Source: Reyranella sp. CPCC 100927 (lineage in GTDB: Bacteria; Pseudomonadota; Alphaproteobacteria; Reyranellales; Reyranellaceae). From it: DNA of 64,000 nt. The notes under the pieces were generated by a model. The model was not told the origin of the DNA and made no database searches. It saw only the letters and a list, made by a program, of their open reading frames with translations. Positions 63,801-64,000 of this stretch are shown here, piece by piece; positions within the stretch are counted from its first letter, which is position 1, and each line of letters starts with the position of its first letter. Location: the NCBI RefSeq assembly GCF_007859315.1, contig NZ_VOHA01000003.1, positions 434,001 through 498,000 of the forward strand, written 5' to 3'. Both the position numbers and the translations under genes were made by a program.

Positions 63801-64000
63801 ATCCGCTCGCGGCCGCGGCCGGGCGAGGACGACTGGTCGCTGCACGTGAAGGCCACCATCGCCCAGGCGCCGGTGAGCGACGTGGTTGCCGATCCGCTGT
63901 CGGATCCGGCGTGCGACGTGTTCGACGCCGACCGTCTCTATGCGTTGGCACGACGCCGGGGCCTCATGTACGGGCCGGCTTTCCGCAAGGTCGATTCGAT
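60822..64000 (+). CDS. Type I polyketide synthase (KS-AT-DH..., 3' part beyond the window)
   Basis: At least 1,059 residues, running off the right edge. Ketosynthase (~13-430): C184 (VDTACSSSL), H319 (EAHGTGT), H357 (KTNIGHLE). Acyltransferase (~545-840): catalytic S628 (GHSVGEIG), with YPFH at the position where malonyl-specific domains have HAFH and methylmalonyl ones YASH, so malonyl is favoured. Dehydratase start (~905 on): H930 in DDHRVEDAAVFPAAGF, where the usual HxxxGxxxxP has D for G. GTG 60822 follows GGAG by 5 bases. The remaining modules, chain-release domain and partners lie to the right. Whether it serves the polysaccharide (e.g. a lipid anchor) or makes a separate metabolite is unknown. 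Confidence 0.95.
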   Translation, partial: MRKKTDRTSKQRQVAVIGYALRVPGASDRQAFWRLLSEGRCAVTRVPADRFPLDTFYHPKASADIPGRTYTFAAGVLDDVWSFDPAVFGISPREAAQMDPQQRHLLQVVYEAVEHAGLRPSQLAGSRTGVYVGASSSDYATRFMFDPSAVDVHMMTGNTLSIISNRLSYVFDLRGPSFTVDTACSSSLVAMHVALDAIRDGKIDTAIVGGVNLLLSPFSFVGFARASMLSPSGLCKAFDASGDGYVRAEGALALVLRAADAAERNGDRVHAMVVGSGINQDGRTTGLSLPSSDAQAALLDQVYSESNIAADDIAFIEAHGTGTRVGDPAEAEALGTILGQKRSAPLPIGSVKTNIGHLEPGSGLAGVIKSIMALNEGVLPPSLHFNEPNPDIRFAELNLQVAAQPTPLAKGKGLRHAGINSFGFGGANAHVVLREADRKAAEKAKANGAAPTPLILSAYGADALKALADRYATRLPKGNRAEAHAVANAAAHTRDLLPERMVVAGGDPRAALSAHVNGEAVPAVWRGKALGSDLDVGFVFAGNGTQWAGMGLAAYQSNAAFRDALRAFDARFKDMAGWSAVEALQSSELAVDIRRASRAQPLILALQVATVEALAAHGLKPSVAIGHSVGEIGAAWCAGSLDLEGAIRVVLARSQLQEITRYQGGMAAVLVSATEMQALLERQTFDGLETAAINSARSVTVAGPNAALEAFIKYAEQERWGVKRLDLDYPFHCALVDPIRDRLLEELATIKPSATRIPLISTVTGEEIDGTTLNADYWWRNVRRPVAFEAGLRSVGQRGVRILVEVSARQVLGGYLNDSLRRQSIDGAVIDTLGRDGKEQADEIQATVARTLVVGGRVDLDCFVGPRVQPTAELPNYAWQRRQIGFPDTGEAFRTYAALPHPLLGSSVRAQSHEWYTAIDPGLFPWLDDHRVEDAAVFPAAGFIEMALAAARETFDQEALEVRDLEILQPLVFDSERSFEVMTRVSHDTGVLEIRSRPRPGEDDWSLHVKATIAQAPVSDVVADPLSDPACDVFDADRLYALARRRGLMYGPAFRKVDS

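Overview
The window looks like chromosome from a GC-rich alphaproteobacterium, probably of the Rhodospirillales/Hyphomicrobiales type. The reasons are the GC-rich codon use, the GlgE with an extra N-terminal amylase-like domain, the fused LivM-LivG transporter subunit, and the mix of KpsE/KpsM/KpsT and Wza exporters with rhamnan-type glycosyltransferases. This assignment is inference; there is no rRNA or marker gene. I saw no tRNA, rRNA, CRISPR array, transposase or integrase.

Layout. (1) 1-6.4 kb, minus strand: alpha-glucan metabolism (glycogen phosphorylase, GlgE maltosyltransferase, and the start of trehalose synthase, cut by the window edge). (2) 6.7-7.1 kb: a lone response regulator. (3) 7.2-18.8 kb: an aromatic catabolic block. 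hpaE runs rightwards. A long minus-strand operon holds homoprotocatechuate 2,3-dioxygenase (hpaD), a complete branched-chain-amino-acid-type ABC importer, a RidA protein, an amidohydrolase and a metallo-beta-lactamase-fold hydrolase. Crp/Fnr-type and MarR/HpaR-type regulators lie upstream, and two palindromes look like operators. (4) 18.8-60.6 kb: a very large polysaccharide locus. It holds a P450, two phytanoyl-CoA-dioxygenase-like enzymes, nucleotide-sugar genes for dTDP-rhamnose (rfbC, rfbD, rfbA), GDP-fucose (gmd, fcl) and a third, unidentified deoxysugar. It also has many glycosyltransferases (GT2, GT4, WbsX, RgpF and WsaF types), five methyltransferases, one uncharacterised protein, and an ABC-type export system (Wza-like lipoprotein, two KpsE-like proteins, KpsM, KpsT). 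(5) 60.8-64 kb: the first part (KS-AT-DH start) of a large type I polyketide synthase running off the right edge.

How the genes work together. The 18.8-60.6 kb region reads as one cell-surface polysaccharide factory. Sugars are activated by the nucleotide-sugar enzymes, assembled by multidomain transferases, decorated by methyltransferases, and exported by the Kps/Wza machinery. Its most striking feature is a repeat of about 38 residues (consensus F-D-x-x-W-Y-L, then N/Y-P-D-V, then D/N-P-L-x-H-Y, then G-x-x-E-G-R-x-P-H-P-L). It occurs in tandem in four different proteins attached to four different catalytic arrangements. One of them is a methyltransferase with a coiled coil, an architecture that recalls the WbdD chain-length rulers of ABC-exported polysaccharides. 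Several gene types occur twice, towards the two ends of the locus (GT4, phytanoyl-CoA-dioxygenase-like, KpsE-like), suggesting growth by duplication. Genes at about 42-48 kb look more AT-rich than the flanks, suggesting acquisition from elsewhere.
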